From Halopseudomonas xinjiangensis (GTDB lineage Bacteria > Pseudomonadota > Gammaproteobacteria > Pseudomonadales > Pseudomonadaceae): a stretch of DNA of 64,000 bases. The DNA lies in assembly GCA_011050525.1 (NCBI GenBank), contig DRFO01000004.1, positions 52,550 through 116,549 on the forward strand, in the 5' to 3' direction. Of the stretch, positions 33,571 through 43,648 are shown piece after piece. The notes below the pieces were generated by a model. It was given only the letters and a program-made list of their open reading frames with translations. It was not told where the DNA came from and searched no databases. The stretch's first letter is position 1. Every line of letters starts with the position of its first letter. A program made the position numbers and the translations under genes.

Positions 33571-33837
33571 TTATCTCAGTTGGCTGTCTTTGCTGCCTCG
33601 CCGGTTGAATCCACCGTTGCGCTGATCTGCCTTGTCGAGCTGCGTCTGGCAGGCTACGCATAGCCGAACTCCCGGGAGGGCCTTGCGCCGAGCCTCTAAA
33701 ATGGGTTGATCGCACTCTTCACAATGGGTCAGGCTCTCGCCCTTGGGCAGCCGGCTGCGCGCGCGTTGCACGGCTTCGTCAACGGTATCGTCAATCTGAT
33801 CCTGCACGGCCCCGTCTTGAGCCCAGCCAGTTGCCAT
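33571..33837 (-). CDS. DksA/TraR-type C4 zinc finger protein
   Basis: CEECDQPILEARRKALPGVRLCVACQ. Confidence 0.9.
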   Translation of the reverse strand: MATGWAQDGAVQDQIDDTVDEAVQRARSRLPKGESLTHCEECDQPILEARRKALPGVRLCVACQTQLDKADQRNGGFNRRGSKDSQLR

Positions 33838-33881
33838 AGCGATCTCTCCCCTGGCTCCATAAGAGCCTGAGCATGGGCGTG

Positions 33882-35534
33882 TCAGATGTTGTAAAGCATT
33901 TCGTAGTATTGATGCGCCATGCGGTCGGAATCGAAAAACGGAACGACATCGGTCATGCCATTTTTCATTACACTCAACCATTCGGCGTGATTGTTGTAAT
34001 AAAGTTCAACCACCTTGTTTTCGATGATGTGCATCAGGTTCTGGTAATCGGTTTCGTCCTGGACGTCTTCGGGCAAGTCGGCATCGGTTACCGGTATCAC
34101 GAAGCAGTTGACACCATCCTTGGCAAATTCCGGTATCCATCCATCGCTGATGGACAGATTGACAGCGCCATTCATCGCTGCGGTCATGCCGCTGGTGCCC
34201 GATGCTTCACGGGGTCTTCGTGGGGTATTCAACCAGACGTCGGCGCCTTGCTTGAGGAGTCTGGACAGTTCGATCTCATACCCGGTCAGCACGGCGAAAT
34301 TGGCTTCCTTGTAGGAGAATTTAACCAGGCTGTCGAACATCTCGATAGCGCCATGATCGAAGGGGTAGGGTTTGCCGGCCCAGATAACCTGAACCGGTTT
34401 GTCGATTCTCTCTATCAGTTGGCTGAAGCGGTAAATGTCACGCGTCAGCAGGTTTGCTCTTTTATAGGAGGCAAAGCGGCGTGCCCAGACTATTGTCAGG
34501 GTGTCCTTGTCGAACAGTTTTCCGGTCTGATCGGCCACAACCTTGAACAGTTGCTCCTTCATCTGTTTCTTTCTGTCTATCAGCAACTGGTCGTCGTTTT
34601 CTTTCAATGCCGTGCGTAGCGTGCTGTCTTGCCAGAATCGTGCGTTCTGCGCGTTGGTGATAGCCTTGATCTCACAGATGCCCTCATTGCCAGCCCACAT
34701 CGCGTTCGAAACCACTCCGTGCAGCTGGGAGACGGCATTCGATACCTTGGCAACCCGTAGCGCCGCCAGCGTGTGGCTGAACACGGGACCGTCCATCCCG
34801 GTCATTCTCACCATGTTGTCAAAGGAGATATTGTTGAAATAGCCCATCTCCTGAAGGAACGAGGTTTCATGTTCCTGATTCCCGGCCAGCTCCGGTGTGT
34901 GGGTAGTGAGCACAACGCGCTTGCTGACCTCGTCGATGTCGCCAATCTGTTCTACCAGTTGGAACGCCATCGGCAGGGCGTGCGCTTCGTTCATGTGATA
35001 AATGTCGGCTCCGCCCAGCGCTTCGACCACCTTCGCCCCGCCGATCCCCAGCACGATGCTTTGCGCCACCCTCGCGGAGTGCTCGGCGTCGTAAAGCCGG
35101 TGGGTGATGGTCTGCGCCAGATAATCGTTTTCGGGAATATCCGTTGTCAGCAAATACATGGGGACGGTGCCGAATACGTGGGCGGGCAGATACATGGCTT
35201 TCACGTATACCGGATGGTGGTTCACCGTCACCTTTACCGTAATGCCGCTGTCGAGCAGGAAGGGATAGAATTTCCGTTGAAAATGCACCCTCAGCGCTTG
35301 ATCTTCATTCCTGACCTGGTCGTAGTAACCGAAGCTCCAGAGCATGCCGATCCCGATCATGTTCTGCCGCAGATCGTGGGCGCTGCGCATATGGGATCCT
35401 GCCAGAAAGCCCAGCCCCCCTGAATAAATCTTGAGGGCCTGGTCTATAGCGAACTCCATGGAAAAGTAGGCTACACGTTTAGCGTACCGCTGATCGATCT
35501 CGTAGGGATGGCCCCACTTGTCGTATGCACTCAT
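33882..35534 (-). CDS. glgP: Alpha-glucan (glycogen) phosphorylase family protein
   Basis: VAYFSMEFAIDQALKIYSGGLGFLAGSHMRSAHDL; WARRFASYKRANLL; NTPRRPREASGTSGMTAAMNGAVNLSISDGWIPE. Confidence 0.88.
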   Translation of the reverse strand: MSAYDKWGHPYEIDQRYAKRVAYFSMEFAIDQALKIYSGGLGFLAGSHMRSAHDLRQNMIGIGMLWSFGYYDQVRNEDQALRVHFQRKFYPFLLDSGITVKVTVNHHPVYVKAMYLPAHVFGTVPMYLLTTDIPENDYLAQTITHRLYDAEHSARVAQSIVLGIGGAKVVEALGGADIYHMNEAHALPMAFQLVEQIGDIDEVSKRVVLTTHTPELAGNQEHETSFLQEMGYFNNISFDNMVRMTGMDGPVFSHTLAALRVAKVSNAVSQLHGVVSNAMWAGNEGICEIKAITNAQNARFWQDSTLRTALKENDDQLLIDRKKQMKEQLFKVVADQTGKLFDKDTLTIVWARRFASYKRANLLTRDIYRFSQLIERIDKPVQVIWAGKPYPFDHGAIEMFDSLVKFSYKEANFAVLTGYEIELSRLLKQGADVWLNTPRRPREASGTSGMTAAMNGAVNLSISDGWIPEFAKDGVNCFVIPVTDADLPEDVQDETDYQNLMHIIENKVVELYYNNHAEWLSVMKNGMTDVVPFFDSDRMAHQYYEMLYNI

Positions 35535-35833
35535 ATATCGAACGTCTCGCTGGATTACGATTTGCGGGAAAGTCTTTACAGATTCTGCAACAAGGCAGAC
35601 AGGGCTGTTGCGCCATTGACGCCCGCGCTTCGGTCTGGCGCTTGGTTTGCTGGGTCAGTGTCTATCAGGGTGTAATGATCAGCAAGCCCCCTGGCCTTGG
35701 CAAATGTGACTAACCCGGCGAATCCGGACATACGGTTGGTTATCAAGCCGAGATGGCCAATAACAGCCGCAGTGGACCGGGAATTTTCTGCTCCTCAGGT
35801 CGTCAACTGATTATGTAAACAGGAGACAAGCCC

Positions 35834-36235
35834 ATGACCAGATCCCCGGAAGACAGACCAGTCCGAAACACTACAGATGCCTTGGAGCCCGAGCAGGAGG
35901 TTAGAGAGCTGGACTTTGAAGAAGACGGCCCGATGGGACCCGTTGGCGGCCTGCCAGCGGATGAGGAACTGGTCGAGCGTGCCGGTGAGGCGGGCTTGAC
36001 GGAAGCCTCCATGCCCGGCGAAGGCCCAACCGCAGACGATGCCTCGCCCGAGACGCTGATACGCGAAGACGGCGCGCGTTCGCCGGATGAGGCGGGTGGC
36101 GGTTTGCCTGCAGACAAGGAACTGACCGCCGTCGAAGGCGACGAGGTAGGTGTGCAGGCAGGTCTTGACGAGGCAGAGCTGGCACGTACCGATCCGCTGG
36201 ATGGCAAGCCTTGGGATGGGGAGCCGGAGCGCTAG
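35834..36235 (+). CDS. Acidic low-complexity protein resembling Pseudomonas proteins annotated as HPr-related / serine kinase-phosphatase
   Basis: 133 aa, strongly acidic; SPETLIREDGARSPDEAGGGLPADKEL...GLDEAELARTDPLDGKPWDGEPE. Confidence 0.75.
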   Translation: MTRSPEDRPVRNTTDALEPEQEVRELDFEEDGPMGPVGGLPADEELVERAGEAGLTEASMPGEGPTADDASPETLIREDGARSPDEAGGGLPADKELTAVEGDEVGVQAGLDEAELARTDPLDGKPWDGEPER

Positions 36236-36362
36236 ATAAGCAAGTCGTCGGAATTACGCCGAAGCGGTGCGTAGAACTCAAGCGCGCTTCGGTAGTCCAA
36301 TGCTTATAACCGGGCAAGTGGACGATTACCATTTCGCAACGCCCGAGCGGCAGGTGTGGCGT

Positions 36363-37187
36363 ATGGATAGCAAAATAGATAGAGCGCTTAATATGGATAT
36401 CATTGCTTTCGGCGCGGCCGTTTTCGATCTTGATTGGGTCATGGCGCGCACTGCCGGATTGCACAGCGCAGCTTGGAAGCAATTATTCGACGATTATCTC
36501 GCCGGTCGCGCGGCCATCCCCGGCGAACCCTTCCATCCATTTGACGCCCATGCCGATATGTTTCGCTATGTAGACGGTCAGTTTCGCGTTGACGCGGTGC
36601 GCCGTTTCCTTGGTTCCCGCGCCATCAATCTGCCCGAAGGCCAGTCTGCCGATGCGCCTGGCCAGGAGACGATCTTCGCTTTGGCGAATCTCAAGCACAC
36701 CCTGTATTGCGAATTGATGGAGCAGACCGGAATCAAGGCCTTCGACAGTACTATTCCGGTGCTGCAACTGTTGAGATTGGCAGGCTTGAAAACGGCGCTG
36801 GTGTCCACCCATGCCTGTGGCGCGGTAATGCTGGATGCTATCGGCCTGAGTGCATTCTTTGACAGCTGCGTGGATGGCGCCGTTTCCGACCGCCAACAGC
36901 TTCGGAGTAAACCCCATCCGGATGCTTTCCTGGCGGCGGCGGAACTGCTTGGGGTGGCGCCGGCCCAGGCAATTGCCGTCGAGGACGGACCGCTGGGAAT
37001 AGCAGCCGCCAAGGCAGCGGGCTATGGGCTGGTTATTGGTATCGATCATACTGGCAAGCAGTCGGTGCATTTGCTGGAGCACGGAGCGGATCGGGTTTTT
37101 GATGACATTGGCGACTGGGCGACGCGATACGAAACGATGGGTCATGCTTCATGCAATAGGCACACCAAAACAGCCCATGGAAGATAA
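36363..37187 (+). CDS. HAD-superfamily hydrolase, beta-phosphoglucomutase-like
   Basis: FDLDWVMARTAGLHSAAWKQLFDDYL; ALVSTHACG; SKPHPDAFLAAAELLGVAPAQAIAVEDGPLGIAAAKAAG. Confidence 0.82.
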   Translation: MDSKIDRALNMDIIAFGAAVFDLDWVMARTAGLHSAAWKQLFDDYLAGRAAIPGEPFHPFDAHADMFRYVDGQFRVDAVRRFLGSRAINLPEGQSADAPGQETIFALANLKHTLYCELMEQTGIKAFDSTIPVLQLLRLAGLKTALVSTHACGAVMLDAIGLSAFFDSCVDGAVSDRQQLRSKPHPDAFLAAAELLGVAPAQAIAVEDGPLGIAAAKAAGYGLVIGIDHTGKQSVHLLEHGADRVFDDIGDWATRYETMGHASCNRHTKTAHGR

Positions 37188-37405
37188 ATATCAAAGTTCT
37201 GGCTGTAGCCCAGAACTTCTTTCGCAGCGGGAAGTCCCACCCGAAGAGCCTGATTCTTCAGCGGCTCGTCAAGACAGCTCAAGTTGTTTCACATCAACTT
37301 TTTCTGATCAGAAGGCCAGCAGGCAGACGTAGGCCAAGCAGTCGACGGAACGATAGGAAACGAGCGGAGCATAGCGACTTTTTCGCAACCCAGAAGGATT
37401 TTGGT

Positions 37406-38176
37406 ATGTTCGACTTTAAAACTGTAGATGCTCAGGTGGTCTGCCGCCTGGCGTCAGATATGGACAAGAATGGCTATGCTGTTTTGCCCAATGCGCTCTC
37501 CCCCGAAGACCTGCAGTCAGCCCGTCACTATATAAATGACCAAGCCAGCCTGCGCGACAACGAATATTTTGCTGTGCACGGAATCGAAGCAATGGAGGAC
37601 AGCCTGTTCGGAAGCCTGGGCGCCTCGCCCGCGTTCAGGCAATTGCTGGCCGAACTGTATGAAATTGTCACTGGCGAAGCTCCAGCTATCGACGAGCGGA
37701 TTTTTCCAGTCATCCGCTGCCTGGAAGGGCAGACTGGCCTCAAGGAATCGCATTTCTACCACTTCGACGCGACTGCGGTAACGGCGCTCGCCCCGGTCGT
37801 CATTCCCGTTGAAGGTGAGCATTGTGGTGATCTGATCATGTTCCCCAATATCCGGAACATACGTTCCAGCGCGATCTACAACATCGTTGAAAAGGCCATT
37901 CTGCACAATTCGATGAGCAAGAAGATCTGCGCCTTTGGGGTTCGGAGGGGCTGGCTGCATCCAATAAGAATCAAGCTGGTTCCGGGGAATCTATATCTGT
38001 TCTGGGGCTACCGGTCACTGCATTGCAACGACCAGTGCGACCCTACAATGAGGCGCGCGACGGGGTTGTATCATTTCGGCAATCCGCATCGTGAAAGTAT
38101 TCTAGCCCGGAAATTTCTGGGTTCGAACAAGCGCAAGGCCAAGCTGGACGAGAACGGCCTACGGCCAGTCGTATAA
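37406..38176 (+). CDS. Putative PhyH-like 2-oxoglutarate/Fe(II) dioxygenase-fold protein
   Basis: KNGYAVLPNALSPEDLQSAR; HFYHFD (HxD) and later H in LYLFWGYRSLHCND...RRATGLYHFG. Confidence 0.55.
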   Translation: MFDFKTVDAQVVCRLASDMDKNGYAVLPNALSPEDLQSARHYINDQASLRDNEYFAVHGIEAMEDSLFGSLGASPAFRQLLAELYEIVTGEAPAIDERIFPVIRCLEGQTGLKESHFYHFDATAVTALAPVVIPVEGEHCGDLIMFPNIRNIRSSAIYNIVEKAILHNSMSKKICAFGVRRGWLHPIRIKLVPGNLYLFWGYRSLHCNDQCDPTMRRATGLYHFGNPHRESILARKFLGSNKRKAKLDENGLRPVV

Positions 38177-38180
38177 CGAA

Positions 38181-38212
38181 TGCAGCCCAGGAACAACCCT
38201 GGGCTGATCGTT
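38181..38212. terminator. Bidirectional hairpin terminator between convergent genes
   Basis: CAGCCCAGG-aacaac-CCTGGGCTG in a convergent intergenic gap. Confidence 0.55.
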
Positions 38213-38902
38213 TCAATGGACCGCTGGCGTGGGCCTGACCAGTATCTCGTTCACGTCCACATGGGATGGCTGCGACAGGGCATAGACTACCGCTCTGGCT
38301 ATGTCTTCAGGATTCAGTGCGTTGGGCGGCGTTTCATCAAAAAAGGCTGTATCGACCATTCCGGGTTCGATCAGCGTGACGCGAATCCCGCTGCCGCGAA
38401 TCTCCTCACGCAAGCCATAGCCTATCGCTGACACGGCCCACTTGGTGGCGCTGTACATGGAGCCTGGAATGGTCACCCGCCCCGCTGCGGAGCCGGTGAT
38501 CAGCACATGTCCCTGGCTTTTGCGCAAGGCGGGCAGACAGGCCTGCACCGTTTGCCCGACGCCCAGTATGTTGGTCAGTATCATGTCCTTCCATACCTCC
38601 GGGCTCGCTTCGCTGAAACCGCCCGGTTCGCCACCGCGACCGGCATTGGCGTACACCGCGTCCAGCTGTCCAAACACGTCCAGACATCGACTGACCATGT
38701 TCGTCTGATCATGCATGTCCTGCACATCGCACGGCACTGCCAGCACGCGCTCGTCACCACCCAGCTCGCCCTGCAGTTTTTGCAGCTTGTCCTGCGAGCG
38801 CGCCGCCAGCACCAGCCTGTATCCAGCCTGGGCCGCTGCCCGGGCGGTCGCCTCGCCGATGCCCGACGATGCGCCGGTAATCAATAGAACAGGATCTGCC
38901 AT
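38213..38902 (-). CDS. Short-chain dehydrogenase/reductase
   Basis: LLITGASSGIGEATARAAAQAG; NAGRGG; YSATKWAV. Confidence 0.93.
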   Translation of the reverse strand: MADPVLLITGASSGIGEATARAAAQAGYRLVLAARSQDKLQKLQGELGGDERVLAVPCDVQDMHDQTNMVSRCLDVFGQLDAVYANAGRGGEPGGFSEASPEVWKDMILTNILGVGQTVQACLPALRKSQGHVLITGSAAGRVTIPGSMYSATKWAVSAIGYGLREEIRGSGIRVTLIEPGMVDTAFFDETPPNALNPEDIARAVVYALSQPSHVDVNEILVRPTPAVH

Positions 38903-38934
38903 AACATATCCTCCAAGTATAGAAGGTTGATGAA

Positions 38935-41900
38935 TCAGGCCAGCGGCCTGGCGACGCGCTGCACCAGCCCCAGCACCACAATCAGGAGTGCTGGCAGGAA
39001 GGTCAGCGTGACCGCCGCTGCACCTACCAGGCCAAACAGCACGATGGCGCCTACACCCCGGTATAATTCCGTGCCCTCCCCAGGGATGAGCACCAGCGGA
39101 GCGAGACCGCAGAGCGTGGTGAGGGTGGTCATCGCAATCGGTCGCAGGCGCGTCTTTACCGCGCTGCGTACCGCCTCGACCAGTGGCATTTTGGCGTCCA
39201 GCAGATTACGCCGTGCCTGGTCCACCACCAGAATGGGGTTGTTCACCACGGTGCCCATCAGGATCAGAAATCCGAGCATGGTGATCATGTCGAACGGCTG
39301 GCTGAGCGGCTGCAACCCTATGTAGGGCAACAAACCACCGACCAGGTTCATTAGTGCCAGTCCCACAATGCCCCCGGCAATGCCGAGCGGAATGGTCGTC
39401 ATGATCAATAACGGATAGCCCCAATGGGCAAAGATGGCGACCAGTAGAAGATAGACAATGGCCACCGCTACTAGAAAATTGCTGCTGAGTGCCTCACGGG
39501 TATCGTTCAGCTGGTCGCTCGCACCAGACAGATCTATCGCCACGTCTGAGGGTAGCTCACCAGCCTCTTCCATCGCGCTGATGAGTTCGGCACGTACCCG
39601 ATCTACCCCCCCTTCCAGAGGAACGTTGGCAGGCGGTATCACGCTCAGGGTTACCGTGCGGCGTCCGTCCACGCGGCGAATGGAACTGGTGTCAACACTC
39701 TCTTCAATGGTGGCGATGGTTTCCAGAGGCAGCGTGGCTCCTTCGGGCGTGCGCAGCAGAAGCCCCGCAACGCTGGCCAATGCGGGTTCTGCGGTTCCTT
39801 CGCCGTACAGATAAATATCGATTTTTTCGTCACCCAGGAAAAAATCGTCTACGTAGGAGCCTTCGGTAAGGGCCGCGATACTGTAGCCAATGGCATCCGG
39901 TGTCAGACCAAGCTCCGCCACCCGGTCCCAGTCGGGGTGAACCTGCACCAGCGGCTGGGCCAGCGTGAGGGTCGAGGGTTGTGCCTGGATGCGCGGGTTG
40001 TCGAAAATCTCCCGCGCGCGGCGGTCGGCAATCTTGGCTGTCTGGTAAACGGCGGCCAGATCCGGGCCGGATATATCGAGATTGATACTGCGGGTCCCAC
40101 CGTCATTACTGGAAATGATCGAGCCCTTTGCGGCAAAGGCGCGCATGCCTGGAAAGCGCTGATAAAAGTCGGTCAGCTCGGTCATCAGCTCATCGATGTG
40201 GGAGGGATCCCTGGTTTCAGTAATGATCCGCAGGGTTTCGGGCTCGACATTCATGCTCATGTAAACCATGGGCGGAATCGAGGTTTCGCCACGTTCATAG
40301 GCGTCGATATCACCGTTCACGTGGGGCAGAAAGTGAGCTTGAACCTCAGTCGCGATGGCTTCCATTGTCTGCAGGCTGTAGCCCGGTGGGGCGTTCATCG
40401 ATGCGAAGGTTTTGGGTTCTTCTCCTTCTGGCAAATATTCAGCCGGAGGCGTCAGAAAAAGGATGATCAGCAGACTGCCGGCAAGGGTGACTGCGATCAC
40501 GGCGCAGCGACGTAGCGGAGTATCCATCAGCCAGTAGATTCCGCCTAGCAGCCGGCTGAAGCGGCCTTTCTGTTCCTTGCGCTCGCCAAAATCGAGCCTG
40601 GCGCTCAAGGTCGGAACCAACGTTGTGGCTGTCAGCATTGAGGCAAGGATCGCGCCGGAAATGGCAATCGCGACGTCGGAATAGAGTTGGCCGGCCTCCT
40701 GCTGAATGAACAGGATCGGCAGAAAGACCAGCACGGTGGTCATGGTCGACGCCAGCACCGCAGGCCATACCTCCCGTACGCCTTGTTGCGCCGCGTCGAA
40801 ACGGTCCAGGCCCTGGCGCCGATAGCGTTCGATGTTCTCCAGAACGACGATGCTGTTGTCAATGGTCATTCCAATGGCGAAGGCTACGCCCGCCAGGGAG
40901 ATGACGTTGATGGTTCGCCCGAATATCGTCAGCCCAAGAAAAGCCGCGATTGCGCAGACCGGGATGCCAATCACGCCGACCAGCGTAGCCTTGGCCGAGC
41001 GCAGAAACAGGAACATCACCAGCGTGGCAAAAACGCCACCAATGGCCAGGTTGGTCCAGACATTTGCTACCGATGCCTCTACGTAGCGGGCATCGTCGGA
41101 ATTGAGTGCCAGGACCAGGCCGGCCGGGTTGAGTAGCTCTGTATTGATCGCCTCGACTTCGTCGAGCATTTGCCGCTTGATGGCGATCACGTTAGAACCG
41201 GTCTGGCGTCGAACCTGCAGTCCGAGCACCGGCTCGCCGTTGAAGGTGTCCAGATTTCGTACCCGCGCGTTGCCGCGACTGACCTCGGCCACATCACTTA
41301 ACCGTATGACGCTGTCACCGTCACGCCGCAGGACCAGTGCCGCCAGATCGGCGGCATTCTCGAATCGCCCTACGGTACGTAGCAGGTAGCGCCTTTTGCC
41401 AGCAGTAACTTCCCCGCCGGACACGTCCTGATTGCGCTCGCGAATGGCGTCCCTAACATCGATGACGCTAAGCCCGCGCTGATTGAGCGCTTCGCTGTCC
41501 AGGTGAACCTGCAACTGCCGATCAACCCCGCCCCCGACTGTCACCTCGGACACGCCAGGCACACTTTCCATGCGAGGCCGCACGCGGTCCTCGACGAAAT
41601 CCTGCATGAGCCTGATATCCAGCTCGCGGGGGTTACCGGGGAGCGTTGCCAGGCGAAAATACATGAAGGCATTGGCGGAAAAGGACGCGGCCACGATGCG
41701 TGGTTCGTCCACGTTACGCGGATAGTCCGATACCTGGCTGAGCGCGTTGTTGACCTCTATGAGCGCTTCGGTGACGTCCGTCCCAAAGGGAAACTCAAGC
41801 TCGATTTCGGCCGAATTGCTGGTCGCGGTGGCCAGCATGCGGGACAGGTTGGGTACGTTGCGCAGGTAACGTTCCTGCTCGATGATAATGTCCTTCTCGA

Positions 41901-42069
41901 TATCCTGCGGCGTCGCGCCCGGCCAGCGGGTTTCCACCGTGATCGTGCGGACTTCGAGGTCAGGGATCATCTGCACCGGGATGCGCAGGGCAGCGGCTAT
42001 TCCCAGAATCGAGATTATCAAGGTGACTACGGCAACGATGATGCCGTGCTGGATGACCTTCGCAAACAT
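38935..42069 (-). CDS. RND efflux permease (AcrB family)
   Basis: 1044 aa; AFAIGMTIDNSIVVLENIERYR; PLVEAVRSAVKTRLRPIAMTTLTTLCGLAPLVL. Confidence 0.95.
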   Translation of the reverse strand: MFAKVIQHGIIVAVVTLIISILGIAAALRIPVQMIPDLEVRTITVETRWPGATPQDIEKDIIIEQERYLRNVPNLSRMLATATSNSAEIELEFPFGTDVTEALIEVNNALSQVSDYPRNVDEPRIVAASFSANAFMYFRLATLPGNPRELDIRLMQDFVEDRVRPRMESVPGVSEVTVGGGVDRQLQVHLDSEALNQRGLSVIDVRDAIRERNQDVSGGEVTAGKRRYLLRTVGRFENAADLAALVLRRDGDSVIRLSDVAEVSRGNARVRNLDTFNGEPVLGLQVRRQTGSNVIAIKRQMLDEVEAINTELLNPAGLVLALNSDDARYVEASVANVWTNLAIGGVFATLVMFLFLRSAKATLVGVIGIPVCAIAAFLGLTIFGRTINVISLAGVAFAIGMTIDNSIVVLENIERYRRQGLDRFDAAQQGVREVWPAVLASTMTTVLVFLPILFIQQEAGQLYSDVAIAISGAILASMLTATTLVPTLSARLDFGERKEQKGRFSRLLGGIYWLMDTPLRRCAVIAVTLAGSLLIILFLTPPAEYLPEGEEPKTFASMNAPPGYSLQTMEAIATEVQAHFLPHVNGDIDAYERGETSIPPMVYMSMNVEPETLRIITETRDPSHIDELMTELTDFYQRFPGMRAFAAKGSIISSNDGGTRSINLDISGPDLAAVYQTAKIADRRAREIFDNPRIQAQPSTLTLAQPLVQVHPDWDRVAELGLTPDAIGYSIAALTEGSYVDDFFLGDEKIDIYLYGEGTAEPALASVAGLLLRTPEGATLPLETIATIEESVDTSSIRRVDGRRTVTLSVIPPANVPLEGGVDRVRAELISAMEEAGELPSDVAIDLSGASDQLNDTREALSSNFLVAVAIVYLLLVAIFAHWGYPLLIMTTIPLGIAGGIVGLALMNLVGGLLPYIGLQPLSQPFDMITMLGFLILMGTVVNNPILVVDQARRNLLDAKMPLVEAVRSAVKTRLRPIAMTTLTTLCGLAPLVLIPGEGTELYRGVGAIVLFGLVGAAAVTLTFLPALLIVVLGLVQRVARPLA

Positions 42070-42071
42070 CG

Positions 42072-43157
42072 CTACTGCTCCTGGCCAGCCAGTACTACCT
42101 CGGCGCCTTCGCGCAGGGATTCATTGCCGCGGGACACGACCAGCTCGGAGCCATTCAGCCCTTCGCTGACAAACACCTGATCGCCCGCCGCGCCCGCGAG
42201 CTGGATGCGTTGTTCGGTGACGGTATACACGCCCTCGTTGTCGGCAGGCCGCGCGACCCACGCCGTGATGCGCCCCTCGGGATACCGGTTCACGGCGTCG
42301 CGGTGCACTGACAACGCCTGCTCGTCCTTCACCAGACGCAGGGTGGCTGAAACCGCCATGCCCGGCACCAGTACAAGATTCTCCGGCGGTTTCGCCCTGA
42401 GCAGGAAGGTTCTTGAGCGATCATCTGTTACCGGTAGCCATACGGCTATGTCTGCAAGGGCTGAAATAGTGTCCGACAGCGAATCTATCGATAGCGTTGA
42501 AGCGGCGTTCAAGGTCGCCAGGGCCCGCTGTGGAACCTGAAAGTCCAGGCGTAGCGCGTCGGTGTCCACCAGGGTTAGGACGGGAACGCCGGGTTCGACC
42601 CATTGGCCCACTTCCACTGATCGAGCGCTGACGATACCGCCGATGGGCGCTTCGATGCTGTGTCGATCCACTCGAGCGCGTTGTAACTGTTGCACCGCCG
42701 TAGCGCGCGCCAGGGCAGCTTCGGCTGCACCTCCTTCGCTCTCGCGGCGGCTGACTTCCGTTGCCGCTATGTTGCGTCCGGCTCCCACCGAGCGGGCTTC
42801 CTCGACCAGTCGCCGCGCCTCCGCAAGGCGACTTTCGGCTTCACGGGTTTCAGCTGCGGCACGGTCATGTTCAAAATGCGCCAGCTCATCATCCAGCCGT
42901 AATAACGGATCGCCCTGTTCAACGCGGTCACCGATCTCCACCATGCGCTCCAGCACCAGCCCGGGAATTGAAACCGACACGTCGGAGCGTCGCAGGGCGG
43001 TTGCGGTGCCGTTAAGGGCGATCTCCTCGATAAACGGGCCCGTGGTGACCTTATCCAGCACCACTCGGGGGCGATCCGCGCTGGCCATGGTCGACACCAG
43101 CGTCAACGTCCATAGTGGCATTTGCCACAGCCGAAGGATGTCGGAAGCAAGCAGCAT
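42072..43157 (-). CDS. RND periplasmic adaptor (MFP)
   Basis: Barrel-sandwich/lipoyl pattern GLVLERMVEIGDRVEQGDPLLRLDD; SIEAPIGGIVSARSVEVGQWVEPGVPVLTL; adjacent to permease. Confidence 0.92.
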   Translation of the reverse strand: MLLASDILRLWQMPLWTLTLVSTMASADRPRVVLDKVTTGPFIEEIALNGTATALRRSDVSVSIPGLVLERMVEIGDRVEQGDPLLRLDDELAHFEHDRAAAETREAESRLAEARRLVEEARSVGAGRNIAATEVSRRESEGGAAEAALARATAVQQLQRARVDRHSIEAPIGGIVSARSVEVGQWVEPGVPVLTLVDTDALRLDFQVPQRALATLNAASTLSIDSLSDTISALADIAVWLPVTDDRSRTFLLRAKPPENLVLVPGMAVSATLRLVKDEQALSVHRDAVNRYPEGRITAWVARPADNEGVYTVTEQRIQLAGAAGDQVFVSEGLNGSELVVSRGNESLREGAEVVLAGQEQ

Positions 43158-43287
43158 GTATTGGTTTCCTGTTATCAGCGACTCGGGACGAAAAGCATAG
43201 CGCGTAAGCGGGCCGATTGACCCGATTCCTGTAGCAGAATCGCCCAGGAGTTGTGAAATGGTGTGTCATCGGGCAGATGTAAAAGGC

Positions 43288-43554
43288 TCAGCCGGCGGTC
43301 GAGCCTGAATCGCTGGTCACCTCGTTCTTCTTCGTGCCCCGCACGTTGAGGACGAACAGGCCTATCTGCAGGGCTATGAGGGCGTATGCGTCGGCGTACA
43401 CGCCCCAGATCACCCAGAGAATATTACTCAGAATGAAGCAGTAGAAGCCCCAGCTGCGCTTTCGCTTGGTTTGCGAGCCGATCAGCCAGGCGGCGACAAG
43501 TGTAGCCGCCATGGCAGGCCATTGAACTGCATTGATGATGCTATCGATATCCAT
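43288..43554 (-). CDS. Small 3-TM membrane protein
   Basis: 88 aa; WPAMAATLVAAWLIGSQTKRKRSWGFYCFILSNILWVIWGVYADAYALIALQIGLFVLNVRG. Confidence 0.75.
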   Translation of the reverse strand: MDIDSIINAVQWPAMAATLVAAWLIGSQTKRKRSWGFYCFILSNILWVIWGVYADAYALIALQIGLFVLNVRGTKKNEVTSDSGSTAG

Positions 43555-43648
43555 GTCTGGTCGGACCGTCGATAGCCACGCGGCGTTCCGTAGGTGCCAG
43601 GATCATTGCTCCGCGAGGCGGGCCTTCAATTCGACAACCGCAAGGCTC

